Below, in pieces: positions 1-12,154 of a DNA stretch of 64,000 bases (position 1 is the stretch's first letter; the number at the start of each line of letters is the position of its first letter). The notes under the pieces are model-generated. The model was given only the letters and a program-made list of their open reading frames with translations, was not told where the DNA came from and searched no databases. The stretch is from Nautilus pompilius. Its lineage: Eukaryota; Mollusca; Cephalopoda; Nautilida; Nautilidae. The DNA is taken from the NCBI GenBank assembly GCA_018389105.1, contig JACATO010000067.1, forward strand, positions 558,001-622,000. The letters are read 5' to 3'. A program made the position numbers and the translations under genes.

Positions 1-3000
1 TATTTTTCTTTATTCTACAATATGGTTGTGCTACCAAAAGTGTTTTTTGCAAATAGGGATATTTATATTATATTATACATCTACTTTCAAAACTTTTTTC
101 AGATTATGAACTTTTAGTATAAATGAATGCTAAACAACAGATTTCCAATAGTACAATGGTTTGATTCTATTAATAGGTCATGATACTTTGTAACCTAGTT
201 ATTGTTTTGAATAAGGTTCCCCCTTTTAACCCTTTCATCCTAAAGAAAACTGATTGCATTAAGCATATTTTGGTTATACTATACAAAGCCATTTTGAATA
301 TGAATATGATTACTCTTTAAAAAGTATAGAATAAATAAAATCAGCAAGTGAGCAGCTCTGCTTGTGGCTTTAGAAAGAGTTTTTCAAAATGCAAAGAATC
401 TTTTCATTTTTGGTCAATATTTTAATCCTATAAAAAAAAAACAAGAAAACTTTTCCTTTTGAAATTTGAAAAATTATTGATACAAAACCAAATTAAGATT
501 TCATGGATTTTGTCTTGGTATGGAAGCAATGACTATATGCAAAATTTGTCTGATATTAAAATTACTATAATATAATAAATACAAAACAAAGTTATGATAA
601 TTTATATAAGGTTCACATGTTTGGGAAAAGTATTTATTTTTAAATTTATTAGTACTTATAACACAAATTGGCCAATTATTTCATGCGCTAACAAGGCTAT
701 TACTAAAAGCAGTGATTCTTAGTGCTAAATTTGGCTTAAGGATAATAAACTAATCTAAAATCATCATACTTTTATTTGCAGATGTTTACATTTCTTAACA
801 TATGTAAATAATCTCCTCTAAGACCTCTATAAATTAAAATATGCACATATTTTTAACTGCCTTAGTTTCTCTGAACATTTCAAAAGTTTAAATGAGTAAA
901 TCCCTCATAATGAAGCCATGTTTTACACTTTATAATCATTGAATATTTTCTTTTATTTGGACCCTATGTTTGTATAATGTATGTTTGAAAAGACCTAACT
1001 GGCTTTCAACACAGAATATTTTTTCAGATTATTATTTCATAAAGTATGCCTTTGATTGCTATTTATTTTATTAGATTTATTGGAGGCTAAAATTTACTGA
1101 TTTTTAGAAACTTTTTTGCCTTCATTTTTCAAAAGTCAAAAGTACATAAACTATCAAGGGAAAATAAGTCTGCCTGGAGAGTAGCTGACAGAAATTAACA
1201 CTGACACATCAGCAGTCAATAAAATGAAGCTTTCTTTTAAAATGCTTGTGATGTTGATACCACCACCAATTTTCCTGTGTTAGATACAGGAAAGTCCTGA
1301 AAAACTTAATGGATCTAGATCAGATGGCTCTGGGGGACTTCAATGCTCTGCTTAATTCTTTTCCACAGGCCCTGGCAAGGTTAGGCACTGTGAAATGTCA
1401 CCAGACCATCCATAACATTGCCTAGACTCTCCTATGACATCTAGTTCCCTCCTTCAGACTCCAAGACTATGGAAATAGCTCTCATTAAAGACATTCCTTT
1501 ACTTTAGAACAGAACTTTCCCAGGGTGAAACACAAAACCAGACAGGCCTAACTGACATATGACACCTTGTAGGTCTTCTGGAATTGGAACTGCTTAATTC
1601 ATATAGTTTCACATTCTGCTTTTAGTTTCATCAGTACAAGTAATGCATCTTTATCTGTTCTTAAAAGAATTAGTTTTTTTTATTGTTTGCAACTGTTAAT
1701 TTAAAGTAGATAACAAAAACAAAACTATAACATAATTTATGTACTTACATCTGCAAATCATAATGACGACAGTCATTTATTGCTGTATAATAGAAGAAAT
1801 CTGGTTTACTTCATTCTTCCTTGTAATAAAAAATTCTTAAATTCCAACTAAATAAGAATAAATAAATAAATGGAACATTTAAATCATTTGAAAGATTTAA
1901 TGTAAACCTTGCAAATGAAATACAAAGTATTAAAGTGAAAAAGGGCGGTTCGTGTGTTAGAAATTTAAATTATATAAAGCATTTGGCATAATACTTGACT
2001 ATTCACTATCTGTTATCTGCACTATACTCTACAGTTATAATGGAATCATGTCAACATTTTAAAACCAAACTGCTGAATAAAGCCTTAGTTTCCTAAAATT
2101 TTTACCGTGATTGTATGTATCCAAAGATTGGGGTCAGTGGAATATAGTGAACATTCCAAAAGTGATAGTTTTTCCATTTTGAGTCTAGACTTTTTTTTGT
2201 CAGATTGCTCTTGATCTTCCGCATCACTTTTCCAGTTTCCTCTCATCATTTTTCTTAGGTGTGGCTGGTCAGAGTGCATCAGACCTGTTTGAGTTGATCT
2301 GTTTTCTGAATTCTGCTAACTGCCTTCATGTCTTCCTTGCCACCTAGTGAATAAGAATGTTGTGATCCTGATCCTGCATTCTTAAGGTTATTGAAAGACA
2401 ATTACAATAGCAACCAAACTGAGTAACTTAGCAAAATGGACCAAAAAAAAGGATGTTACAATCTTGTTTGCTTTGTTTGTTTTTTTTAATGTCCTAAATA
2501 ATATAAATAGAACAGTGTAAAAAAAAATATTAGCCAAATTTTCGTAACACTTGAAGTTTTAATGAGAAACTTTTCACATCATTTTTTTTTAAATCCTAAA
2601 TCTTATTAAATTTTATTTAATGCATATTAATTTTAAAAAGTAAAGGCAAAATTAAACATTTGCATGCAAATACAGTTCTAAAACCAAATAAAAACTAGTA
2701 TCAAGGTGATAATTTTATATATATTCTAAAAAAACAATACTGAGGCATGTCTTTTATTAAAAGGGGGTTCCTTGTCATGCCAAAATATAGCATATGCATA
2801 TAGATTAATTAATCAGAAAATTATATAGAACTCTATTTTTTAATTTAAAAGCATAGATCAGTGTAATGAATTATTTTAATAATGATTTCCATAGGTTCTT
2901 GCAAAAATAAAAGGCCGTTAATAAAAACTAAGTTATTTCTTTCTAAAAATATGTAATGATCATAACATTTTAAAAAATACTAAGCATAGGACAAGTGAGA

Positions 3001-6000
3001 CTGGTAGTTTGTCAAAACTAATCAGCCTGTCAGAATTACATACTCCACTTAAACTTTTAAAAAAATATTTTAAATTTTAATTAATCAATCATTTCTTTAA
3101 TCAGTTGACATTATGTGCATACATCAGATTGTACTATGCTTCTCACAGAAACTTAGACAGAAGTTTGTGATTTAAATCTTTATTTCTGAGAAAGCTTCTT
3201 TGAAAGGTCATAAAATTTGTTTCACTCATTCTTGCGGAACATTTCCTGGTAATACAAAACTAATCTGTTACAAATACAAAAGCACTGAAAAATAATTTAA
3301 AATGCAACAAAACAAACAAACAAAAACATTTCTTTTGTTTATTTTATCAGATTTTTCTTCATTCTTAAAGGACAACTATAGAACAGCAATATAATTTATA
3401 TAACTTACAATAAATAAAATAACTGCACTTTTAAAAATTAAGTAAGCATTTGTGTCATTTTTGCAGTAATAATAATGATGATAAAAATGCTTTCCTGTGC
3501 AGATTCTCTGAAATAATCATGAAAGAAATACATTTATCACCATATCAAGTATATTTTGGAAATGCATTATGGTGCTTTCAATCCATTAAAGAGTCTCAAT
3601 GGATGTTGATATTGTTGTTGTTTCCAGACATTCAGTGTATTCAAAAGAGCCAAGAAACCTTACCAACATAATGCCAATTTCAGCTTTCTACATCCTCTTC
3701 AACATGACTCCTTATAATGACCAAGAATGTTTACTGTTCTTTGATGAAAGACTGAATAAGAGATTTATTAACAATTATACCAAATTCAAACTGGCTGATC
3801 AATCATTTTTTTTAATTTTTTCAACAATAAAATTTATATCTCTCTCACTCTCAGCATGATTTCTAAGCATCTTGCTAACAACACAGAAATGAGACAAAAA
3901 TAGATAAGTGGGAATACAGATTATTAGAGCCCCAAAGAAAGAAAATAAGTAATTCTTTCATTATCTGCATTGTACTATATCTGCTATTATATGACCATAG
4001 TTGACTAGATTTTTTATTGCTTTAACCAAAGCTTAAGTTCATTTTCCTTTTTCCAAAATGGTAGCAACAAAAATTAGTATCCTTCAAAGTGCATACAGTA
4101 TATATGCAAATTAACCATAAAATTCAAAATTAAGAAAAGAATTTAAAGGCAAAAAAAAATTCACTTTTGCCAATCTTTCTCATTCAATAAAAATATCCAT
4201 ATTTAACTAGACATCATAAATTAGATTGGATTTGTATTTTCTATTAGGAGAAAGAAGGTCATCAATGCATGCCGTCTGCCTCTCAGACTCAAAAACAAAA
4301 CTAAAAGCTTTTTTTTTGGTTTTGTTTAAAGAAATTAAATATATATATGAAATAGAGTTTTAAGAAATCATAAGATCACAAAATGGTTTTATTTTTCTTA
4401 ATACGTTGTGCCATTCAACTCACAATGCTTTAATTTAGCATAAATCTGGATATAATGAGGGTGCATCATGGCTTCCAACTTTCATTAAAATCTTGTCAGT
4501 TTTTAAAAATAATTTTAGTTTCACTTAAATGTTTTTGTAAATATTCAACAATTTACCAGAATATTAGATTATTGCCCTTTGATCATTCTGCAGTCTTCAT
4601 TATTGTAGAAAAGAACCAGATTTATCAATGGCAAGCTATGAAAAGTATCTTTAAAATAACACCCTTGCTTTATAGTACAAAGTTATTCATATTAGTTGCA
4701 TTATTTAAAACAAATTTTTATAACATCAGTATAAAGTAAATTTAGCTGATATATTCTCAAGTTGTTGTTGTCTGTTTTGGTCATCATAAACTTGACCATT
4801 AAGCCTCTCACTCAGCCTTCCCACAACACACACATACACACAAAATCTGGGACCTAGATAATGCAGTATAACTCTTGGCTCAACAAGCTATGAGCAAAAC
4901 TTTATAAATATATGCATAGAATATTTTTTTTTGTACATCTCTACATTTATTAGCAGATAAAATTACTTTAAATTATGGGTATTTTTCATCTATACTCCAT
5001 GTACAACTTTTAAAAATTTTATTTTAACTCATGTGACATCCCCTTAGAACAAAAATAGATACCTAATATTATACTACTAGAATAAGATAATAAGGTTGTA
5101 GATTAGTCTAATTTAGATGGCATGCTAGCTTATTGTGTGGAATCTATGATTTTAAAATCCAACATAACAGTAATTCATATTTTTTGAAAATTAATCTAAA
5201 AAAAAAACAAACAAGTGAGCACTAGATAGAAAAAGTTCACTTACAATTATTGTACAGCAGGGTTTATACAGAGTTGGCCAATCAAAATTCAAAAAACTTT
5301 TCAAAACCAAATTTTAATTTTCAAAGAACTCAAAAAAAAAAACCTAACTTAACTTTTAGATCCATATTGAGCCATAAAAATAGTGCATTGCAATTAAAAC
5401 ATTGCATGTGTTTTTGAGATTAAATTATAACAGTTTACTCATACAGCATATCTTGTAGTAAAGCCAACCCAGTTCCTTCCAAGAAAGAAATTAGCAAAGA
5501 CTTTCTTAAATGTATAGCTATTAAACTTACTTCAGCATGTCCAGTGTCTCTTACATCGATTTATTCATTGCTTCACTCTATAAAAATATTTTTAGTATTC
5601 ATTACAATTATAATTTTTTTTTTCATATTGGAGAATTATAGTCACCAATTCTCACTAATGAATGAACTAACGTTATATTTGTCTTCTTTCACTTCTTTTT
5701 CTTTCAACTGAAGACACACACACCTACCTGACATTATTAAAAACCAAATTTTTTTATGAAGCATACAACAACAACAAAAAATTCATAAAAATTAATTTCA
5801 AACATTATCATTTTATTGTTCGTTTTTAGAAAATTGTTTCAGGGCAGTTTGTTCTAGTGTGAGAAAATACCATGCTAGTTCTATTCCATTCAAAGTTATA
5901 TTCCAAACAAAAGCACAGTCAACCCTCCTCATCCCACTGATCTCTTTTCTCCACCCCCCCCCCCATTTCTTTTATCCTATATCACTTCCTGGCCTCACCA

Positions 6001-7500
6001 AAATAGCTAGTTAGTCATCATTCTCTTGCAATTAGAGGCCAGGCTATTTCCCTTGAAATAAGTTATGTAACCTCCAGCTCTGAATAGGTTGAATAAATCT
6101 TTCTGGCTTCACTTTGGGTCTAGCTTGCTGACAAAGCAAAAGGTAGCAATAAAACTTCTTAAAAGTTTTAAAAAACTATAATCTCTAATTTCCAAGTAAA
6201 TATTTTATTTTCAAATGAAGTAAACCCCCCCCCAAGTAAAATTACTAAGATGCCTTTGTGTCACAATCTAACTTTCTGTGAACAATGGTATGAGAAAAAG
6301 TGTTGGAGATAAAACTTTCCACAAAATAATGGAGACTACCAATACCTTTAGAAAAGCTAATACAAAATCACATTTAGATCACCATTACCATTTACAAAGA
6401 AACATGTTTGTGTGTCAGCTGACAAATAAATAAGTAATTTTAAAATAAACAAATAAACTACCTTCCTAATCTTTTAATCTAAAGATCTAAATATTAGCAT
6501 TTAGTCTTAATTTTATCTTGATTTAGAATTTAAAGTTTTTATTTAAGGTTTCAAGGAATTTCTATGCACAAGGTTATTGTTGAAATTAAACAACAGCAAA
6601 GATTTTATTTGTACACTGTATCTCAACCAAAGTTCAGGAGTGTGAAAATTGAAAAGTGCTTTTTTGAAAATGTTCCATAGAAAATGGAGAGACTAGTTCC
6701 CATAATGCAACAAATTTGGGTTTAGAATTTATATCTGAAACAGAGAAATGTGTTATGTAGGTAGGCATAATAGATGTTTAATATTACAAATAAGTAATGA
6801 TTTTGTTATTGTTGTTGTTCTATTTAATTAGTAACTATATGCTCTGCTAGTATTAGCAATAGCAATACAAGCAAGTACAAATACACACAGGTAGGTAGGT
6901 ACAAGAGAGGTTTTTCACTCACTGAACATTACATTAGTCCTGGTCTTTTTCTCTTACATCTACACAAATTATGATTATAAGCAAAATAATAAATAACTAA
7001 ACAAATCAAGATAACCAAAAATATCAAACTTTAGTTTTAATTGATAAATGTTGCTAACTCTCCCTGGATTATCAAACTTTTCTGTAAAAATCTGTTGAAA
7101 TTTCCTGGAATCTGCTTCTGGGAAACCTAATGTATCTTATCACATTTATTGGTGAAATCTAATTGATTAAGAATAAAAGATATTTTTGTACTGCTTGGAT
7201 AAATTACAGATGAAAGTAGATGAGCACATGCAGCCTTTGCATATTTTTCTACAAAATTCAGCATCAAATCTATTTCTTTTGGTTTTCTCTTCCTTATTCT
7301 TAGCATACCTTTGAATTCATTCACAGTTAAAATCATTTTCCACTGTATAAAGTTGCTATCTCAAGAAGTGAAATTGCAAAATTTAAAGTTCATAACTCAT
7401 TTATTTAACTGGCCTATAACCAGGATATGGTCCGATGTTGTCTTATCACTGTTGTATCTGATGATTTACATAGGCTGCATATTAAAACAATAGCACAAAT
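1..7500. other. AT-rich non-coding DNA, probably intron of the ROS1-like gene
   Basis: Apart from the weak exon candidate at 1749-1782, no gene or RNA is supportable here. A GC-richer patch at about 1,290-1,580 looks like an unidentified old repeat. Open frames at 2085-2279 (-), 3450-3859 (+) and 4455-4739 (+) show no family motif, and their low-complexity AT composition suggests chance. Confidence 0.6.
1749..1782 (-). CDS. Weak candidate downstream exon (34 nt) of the ROS1-like gene
   Basis: On the - strand, tttcttctattatacag precedes 34 nt and then AT|GTAAGTAC, a near-consensus donor. It is open only in the phase supplied by candidate exon 3 (one base carried over), giving INDCRHYDLQ with one cysteine. 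It would lie about 21 kb downstream of exon 3. Phase agreement and good splice sites are the only support; no specific homology is recognised. Confidence 0.22.
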
Positions 7501-7504
7501 GAGA

Positions 7505-7795
7505 AAGAGCTGTGTGAGACACCAGAAGTTATGGCTAGCACTATGCCAACTTTGGCCAACCTAACAAACCTACTAAAAGTCCCTACAGAACCTTTCATAT
7601 TTAGAGGTGGAATAAAACAAAAATGCTAGCTGGAGAAGAAAAGCCAAAAGAAGCCACACCAGAGAGGTATGCCAAACCAAGCCACTCCCACAGAGGCAAA
7701 CCTGGCTCCTAAACCTAAGCAGAAGAGTAGTATAGCCAATGAACTACCATGTTGTCTAAGTGGTCTGGTAAAGAATGTAGGTTACAATGCAATGC
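7505..7795 (-). repeat. tRNA-like SINE, copy 1
   Basis: Read on the - strand, this has a tRNA-like head (GACAACATGGTAGTTCATTGG ... region near 7,720-7,770), then TTGGTTTGGCATACCTCT, TGGCTTCTTTTGG and a tail with CTCTAAATATGAAAGGTTCT. These blocks occur in the same order at 60,005-60,245 (+) and in part at 43,845-44,015 (-). GC is higher than in the surroundings. Boundaries are approximate. Confidence 0.6.
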
Positions 7796-8418
7796 AGGTT
7801 GCCTTATAGTTTGAAAGGTCACTAACCAAATTTATCAGCTGAACTGAAGAAAACCAACAAACAAAAAATCTTTCCATAGCTGCTGTTTATATACTTTAAA
7901 GTGAATCAGTAATTCAATAATGTAACTTGCACAGTACAAAAGATAATATAACCAATGCAAGTAATAATAAAGAAACAAACTTTTAGTTTTCTTTGTTTTA
8001 TTCACTGAAATCTAAAATACTAGGAAGCCAGCCGTTTTACAAATGACATGTCATATTGACTGCACTTTGTAGCATCACATGGCAATAATACTTTAGTATA
8101 TATCTGCAGTGAGGATGTTGACAGCATCCAGAAAACGTGCAAATTAAATTATTGTCATCAATTTCTAATTGTTTTCCATTGATTAGAATTTTTTCTTTAG
8201 TCCTTTTGTACTCTGATTTAGAATGTGCTATCTTTTACTTTAGAATTATATCTAAGAAGCAGATGACTTGACTTCTCCACCTTTCTAACTCAAATTTCAT
8301 TAAAAGAAAAACAAACGCATGCAGAAAAACAACTTAATTCCTATTTATTTATTGTATCAACAGATGGTCACATCTTTGTAAAACCATTTTAAACCCCTCC
8401 TTCTTTTTCTCTGTACAG

Positions 8419-8487
8419 ACAGAAAATACCCTGAAAAGCTACTGAGAAAAACCCCTTCCATCTGTTCCCAGGCTCAGGGACTTAAAG
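8419..8487 (+). other. Unassigned candidate exon on the + strand (69 nt)
   Basis: A strong acceptor (ccttctttttctctgtacag) precedes 69 nt and then AAG|GTAATAC. One frame is open, phase 1 in and phase 1 out, reading RKYPEKLLRKTPSICSQAQG and then LK. It lies on the strand opposite the ROS1-like gene, so it would belong to a nested or unrelated transcript. No partner exon was found and no family is recognised. Confidence 0.25.
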
Positions 8488-10769
8488 GTAATACAGATGG
8501 AGATACCAGAGGAAGCAAGGTATTTGCTATTCAAATGTACTAAAGCTAGCTGTTGTTTTAAGGTCAGCTTCAAATTGCCCAACAAACAGGCATTACCCAT
8601 ATCCCTTTACTTGGGACCATATTTATCATGAGCTGTAAGAGTAACACACAGACTTCTGGTAAGTGTCTGCACACAGCAATCTGCTCTATAATTGTTAGAT
8701 TATGGTTTTCACTTTTAAAATTAAATAGTTGTTTTTATTTTCTTTTTTTGTTTTATTTTCATGACAAATGTTGTATATAGATGTGTTATTGTGAGTGATA
8801 GATTTACTAAATGAGGCTGGCATAACATTATATTTGCATTTAATTTTTCTTTTAAATCAGAAAGGTCAATCATTTACTCACTAGATGACCCTGTATCAAT
8901 TTGTTTAATGTCAGGTATTTATCAGGTAAGTATCAAACTTATCAAATATCCATCAACGCTGGCTGTTCATCTAGGCTAAAATTCAACTAATTTTTATTAA
9001 AAGTCCCGAATTTGTTACACATACAAAAAATGACAAACACTACTGGAATGGACACTGAAGTGATAAAATAGATAAAAACCTGCTACAAATACAATCAACT
9101 TTTATAAATCAATGACACTCCCAGGCTAATCCTTAGAATAATATTCAGATTAAGTTAAAAATTATTACTAATATAATTACTTTCTTATTTCTTTTTGAAA
9201 ATAATATAACCACTGAGTTTTTAAGGTTTTTAAATTAAAAATTTTACCTGTTTTTTGTTACTGTTTTTCTTCAAATCATAATGTATCCATTTGCATTTTT
9301 AATGTAAGAAATGTATCTTTGAATTCTCAAACTAGATGAAAATAGTTGAACCAAATTTGTTCCTACCCTGTAAATGTAATTTTATGATAGCTGCATGCAA
9401 AATATTTTATACCTTTAAGTGTTTTTTTATTAAATACAAAAAATGTCTAAAGTGGTATGTAAAATACTTAACAAAGTTAAAGAAATATGTCATTTAAAAA
9501 AATATTTAGATGTCTAATAGAGTTTCTTTTCCATCAAATTGTAACACATGAGTGCGCACACACAAATAGTATTTAAAAAGTGGTAACAATTTAGAAAAAA
9601 AATTATTAAAGTTGATGATGAAATTATAAAAGATGGTATAACTACGACCTTACTAAAGGAGAAATCTAGTCTTATGAATACTGGTTACAAAATAAAAACA
9701 AACAAATAAATAAATGAAACTACTACTACTACTACCTCTGCTGGCTGCTATTATTATATTATTAATGATTTACTAAACTATCATTTTTTAATTTAAAAAT
9801 TTCTAAGTTTAGATGCTTATAAAAACTGAAGTATCTTTGTCAATATGCTGTTAGATTCAGCAAAAATTTTGTATTACTGGTGAGAATAGCTACATCTTAA
9901 ACAAGAATCAATACTGTGTGTATGCAATTTCTCTCTACAAGCCTCCTCAGGATTTGTCTTACGTCACATGGTTGAGTAAGCACGCACACACGCACACAAC
10001 GTTTATAGTCTTTACCAAGAAGAACTTATGAAATATTGAGCTTTGACTGCTGCATTCATTTACCATTCAGGAGAAATGCTACTAGATTTTCCCCAACCCC
10101 ATAAACACCAGAGACACTTATTCACTGGTAAATAAGCTGCTGACAAAAAAAAATCTCTAGTTGTAATTATAATTTAAATAATAAACAATGAAAGATGACA
10201 ATACCTGATAATCCATTGAGAAGCTGATGCATAAATGCTGATAGCAAAGAACAACAACACACAAGCAATAATCAGATTAGTATTTAGAATTCATATAGCT
10301 TCCTTTAATTTGCAACCAATGAATACAAAATAACAAAATGATTGCAATAGCAACTTTAAGGATCAAGAGGAAAAAGACAAAATATTCATGACAGAAACAG
10401 ATTCTAACATATTACAAGTAAATTAGTTTGAAAATATTTTTAAAAAATTTGTTGCATTTTGCATAATAAATTTGTAACAATAATTATCTAAGATTCACCA
10501 CTGTGAATTTCTAAATACTTTTCCTTTAGTGAACCCTTTCCCAATATTTAATATGCACGAGCATTCAGCAAACTTCCAAGATGGCTGCACAAAAGCATCT
10601 ACTTGATTAAAGTTATTTAAAACATATTTAAAAGTCATGAAATGACCCAAATAGCACTAATGACTTAGCAAAATCACAGTTTATAATCAAAATAAAAAGA
10701 AAATATGTCCGGGAAACAAAAGGAAAGATTTAATTTATAATACAGAAAGTAAAAAATGTAAAGTAAAAT

Positions 10770-11320
10770 CATCCATTTATTATGGAGAGGCCAATTACTA
10801 ATTCATTTTCTTGAATCTCCTCACTGTCATTGCTTTTTATCACTAATTCTGTCATCCTCATTCCAATAGTCCTCAATGGATGACATGGAATTATAGTGAT
10901 GATTTCAACTGTTTTTTCTCCTCCCTGGTGGTGTCTATCCAGGTATTGCAAGCTCTGCTTGCATCCTTCTGAGTTTGTGTGTCACAGTAGCAGTTAGACT
11001 CCTCAGCCACCTGGTGGAAAAAATCCTCTTGTATCACAGACACAGAAGAAATCCACTAGTTCCATATTATTATGGACAACAACTTCCACAGAATCAAAAT
11101 ACTAGCATGTTGATTGACTACATATGGCTCAAACTCCCACTCCATGACCTGGCTATCCTCCCCATTGCTGTTGCTCTCCATCTATGATTCCTTGATGTTT
11201 CTCCATCACTGTCCAACCAGCTAAGTGAGAGATCCAAAATATGAACATTCATGACCTTCGTATCACCAGAAGGAAAGGATTCACTTTGAATTCCATCACA
11301 TATCAAGTAGATAAACATAC
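10770..11320. other. GC-richer segment with short open frames, unrecognised
   Basis: Base composition rises here and three frames of 60-70 codons overlap on both strands. On the - strand consecutive pieces (MFIYLICDGIQ..., SIEDYWNEDD, MQYLDRHHQGGEK) could be parts of one decayed element. No diagnostic transposase, integrase or reverse transcriptase motif is seen. It is probably an old repeat. Confidence 0.3.
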
Positions 11321-11443
11321 TGGGTAATGTATGTGGTTCATGCTAGTAGTTTCACTAGTAAAACCACTTTTGCAACAATAACAGAAACAGAGAAATGACA
11401 ATGCAGACCAGCATCCTTCTACATGTACTATCTATAGTATAAC

Positions 11444-12149
11444 CCGTAGTTCTCAACCTTGGAATACAACCCAAATCAGGGTTGCAGGGTGGAGGAGATC
11501 TTCAGTAGGATCACCAAGGGTCATCAGGAGAAAATTCTCTTTGCTTTTCTAATGCAGAAAAGTGCCCAAGAGGTTGGTTGAGGTGAGACCCTGCCAACCA
11601 AAAAGTTCTTTTTTTCTTTCCTTACCTCTGCATATGAGTACAAAACTAAGAATTATTATACATTTTTCCATGAGCCTGGTTTTTTACCAAGAATTTCCAA
11701 ATAAGGATGATTTTTTCACTCTCCAATCATGAGTATAAAAGATTGTACTAGCGAGTTGTGTTGAGTCCATAAAAAGGCCAGAACCACTCAAGAGGATTTC
11801 TACCACCTTTTGTGTTTTTTATAACTTTTTATTTCAATTAGTTTTCTCTTGTGCGTCGTGTTCAGGTGAATATTTTGTTTTGTATGTGATTAAATGGACA
11901 TCATCAGTGGTTCATTGAGCCTTAGCATGCTTAAAGATATTGAATAAAAAATATTTAACCTGAATTTACATCAGGTTTCTTTTAATTTTAAATAATTAAT
12001 GAATGAAAATAAATTAATTAATAATCAAATAAACATAATTAGTGTTTATATTTATACAGATGTTAAATTTTGTCATAAACCTGAGGATCAGGAGGTCCTG
12101 TTGGTGGCCAGTTTAGGGTCATAGCAAAAAAAAAGGTAGGAAACTACTG
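11444..12149. mobile_element. hAT-type MITE (non-autonomous), decayed
   Basis: The left end CCGTAGTTCTCAACCTT and the right end, read on the other strand, CAGTAGTTTCCTACCTT form an imperfect inverted pair of the hAT type (consensus CAGTGGTTCTCAACC). Inside the ends lie ACAACCC...GGGTTGCAGGG and GGGTCATAGC. No coding sequence is seen in 706 bp. An 8-bp target duplication is not convincing (about 3 of 8 matches), so the copy is old. Confidence 0.62.
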
Positions 12150-12154
12150 GCTTA

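Larger units (their letters stand above)
7800..11440. other. AT-rich non-coding DNA
   Basis: Nothing is supportable except the exon candidate at 8419-8487 and the unrecognised segment at 10.8-11.3 kb. Poly-A/T runs and an (ACT)n run (9,720-9,735) are present. Confidence 0.55.

Noticed and set aside
1290-1580. GC-richer patch as a possible coding exon or SINE
   Set aside because: No open frame with splice sites and no match to the three SINE copies; left unassigned.
10205-10237. 33-nt - strand candidate exon (HLCISFSMDYQ or FMHQLLNGLS)
   Set aside because: Good acceptor but a poor donor (GTATTG) and no motif or phase preference that distinguishes it from chance.
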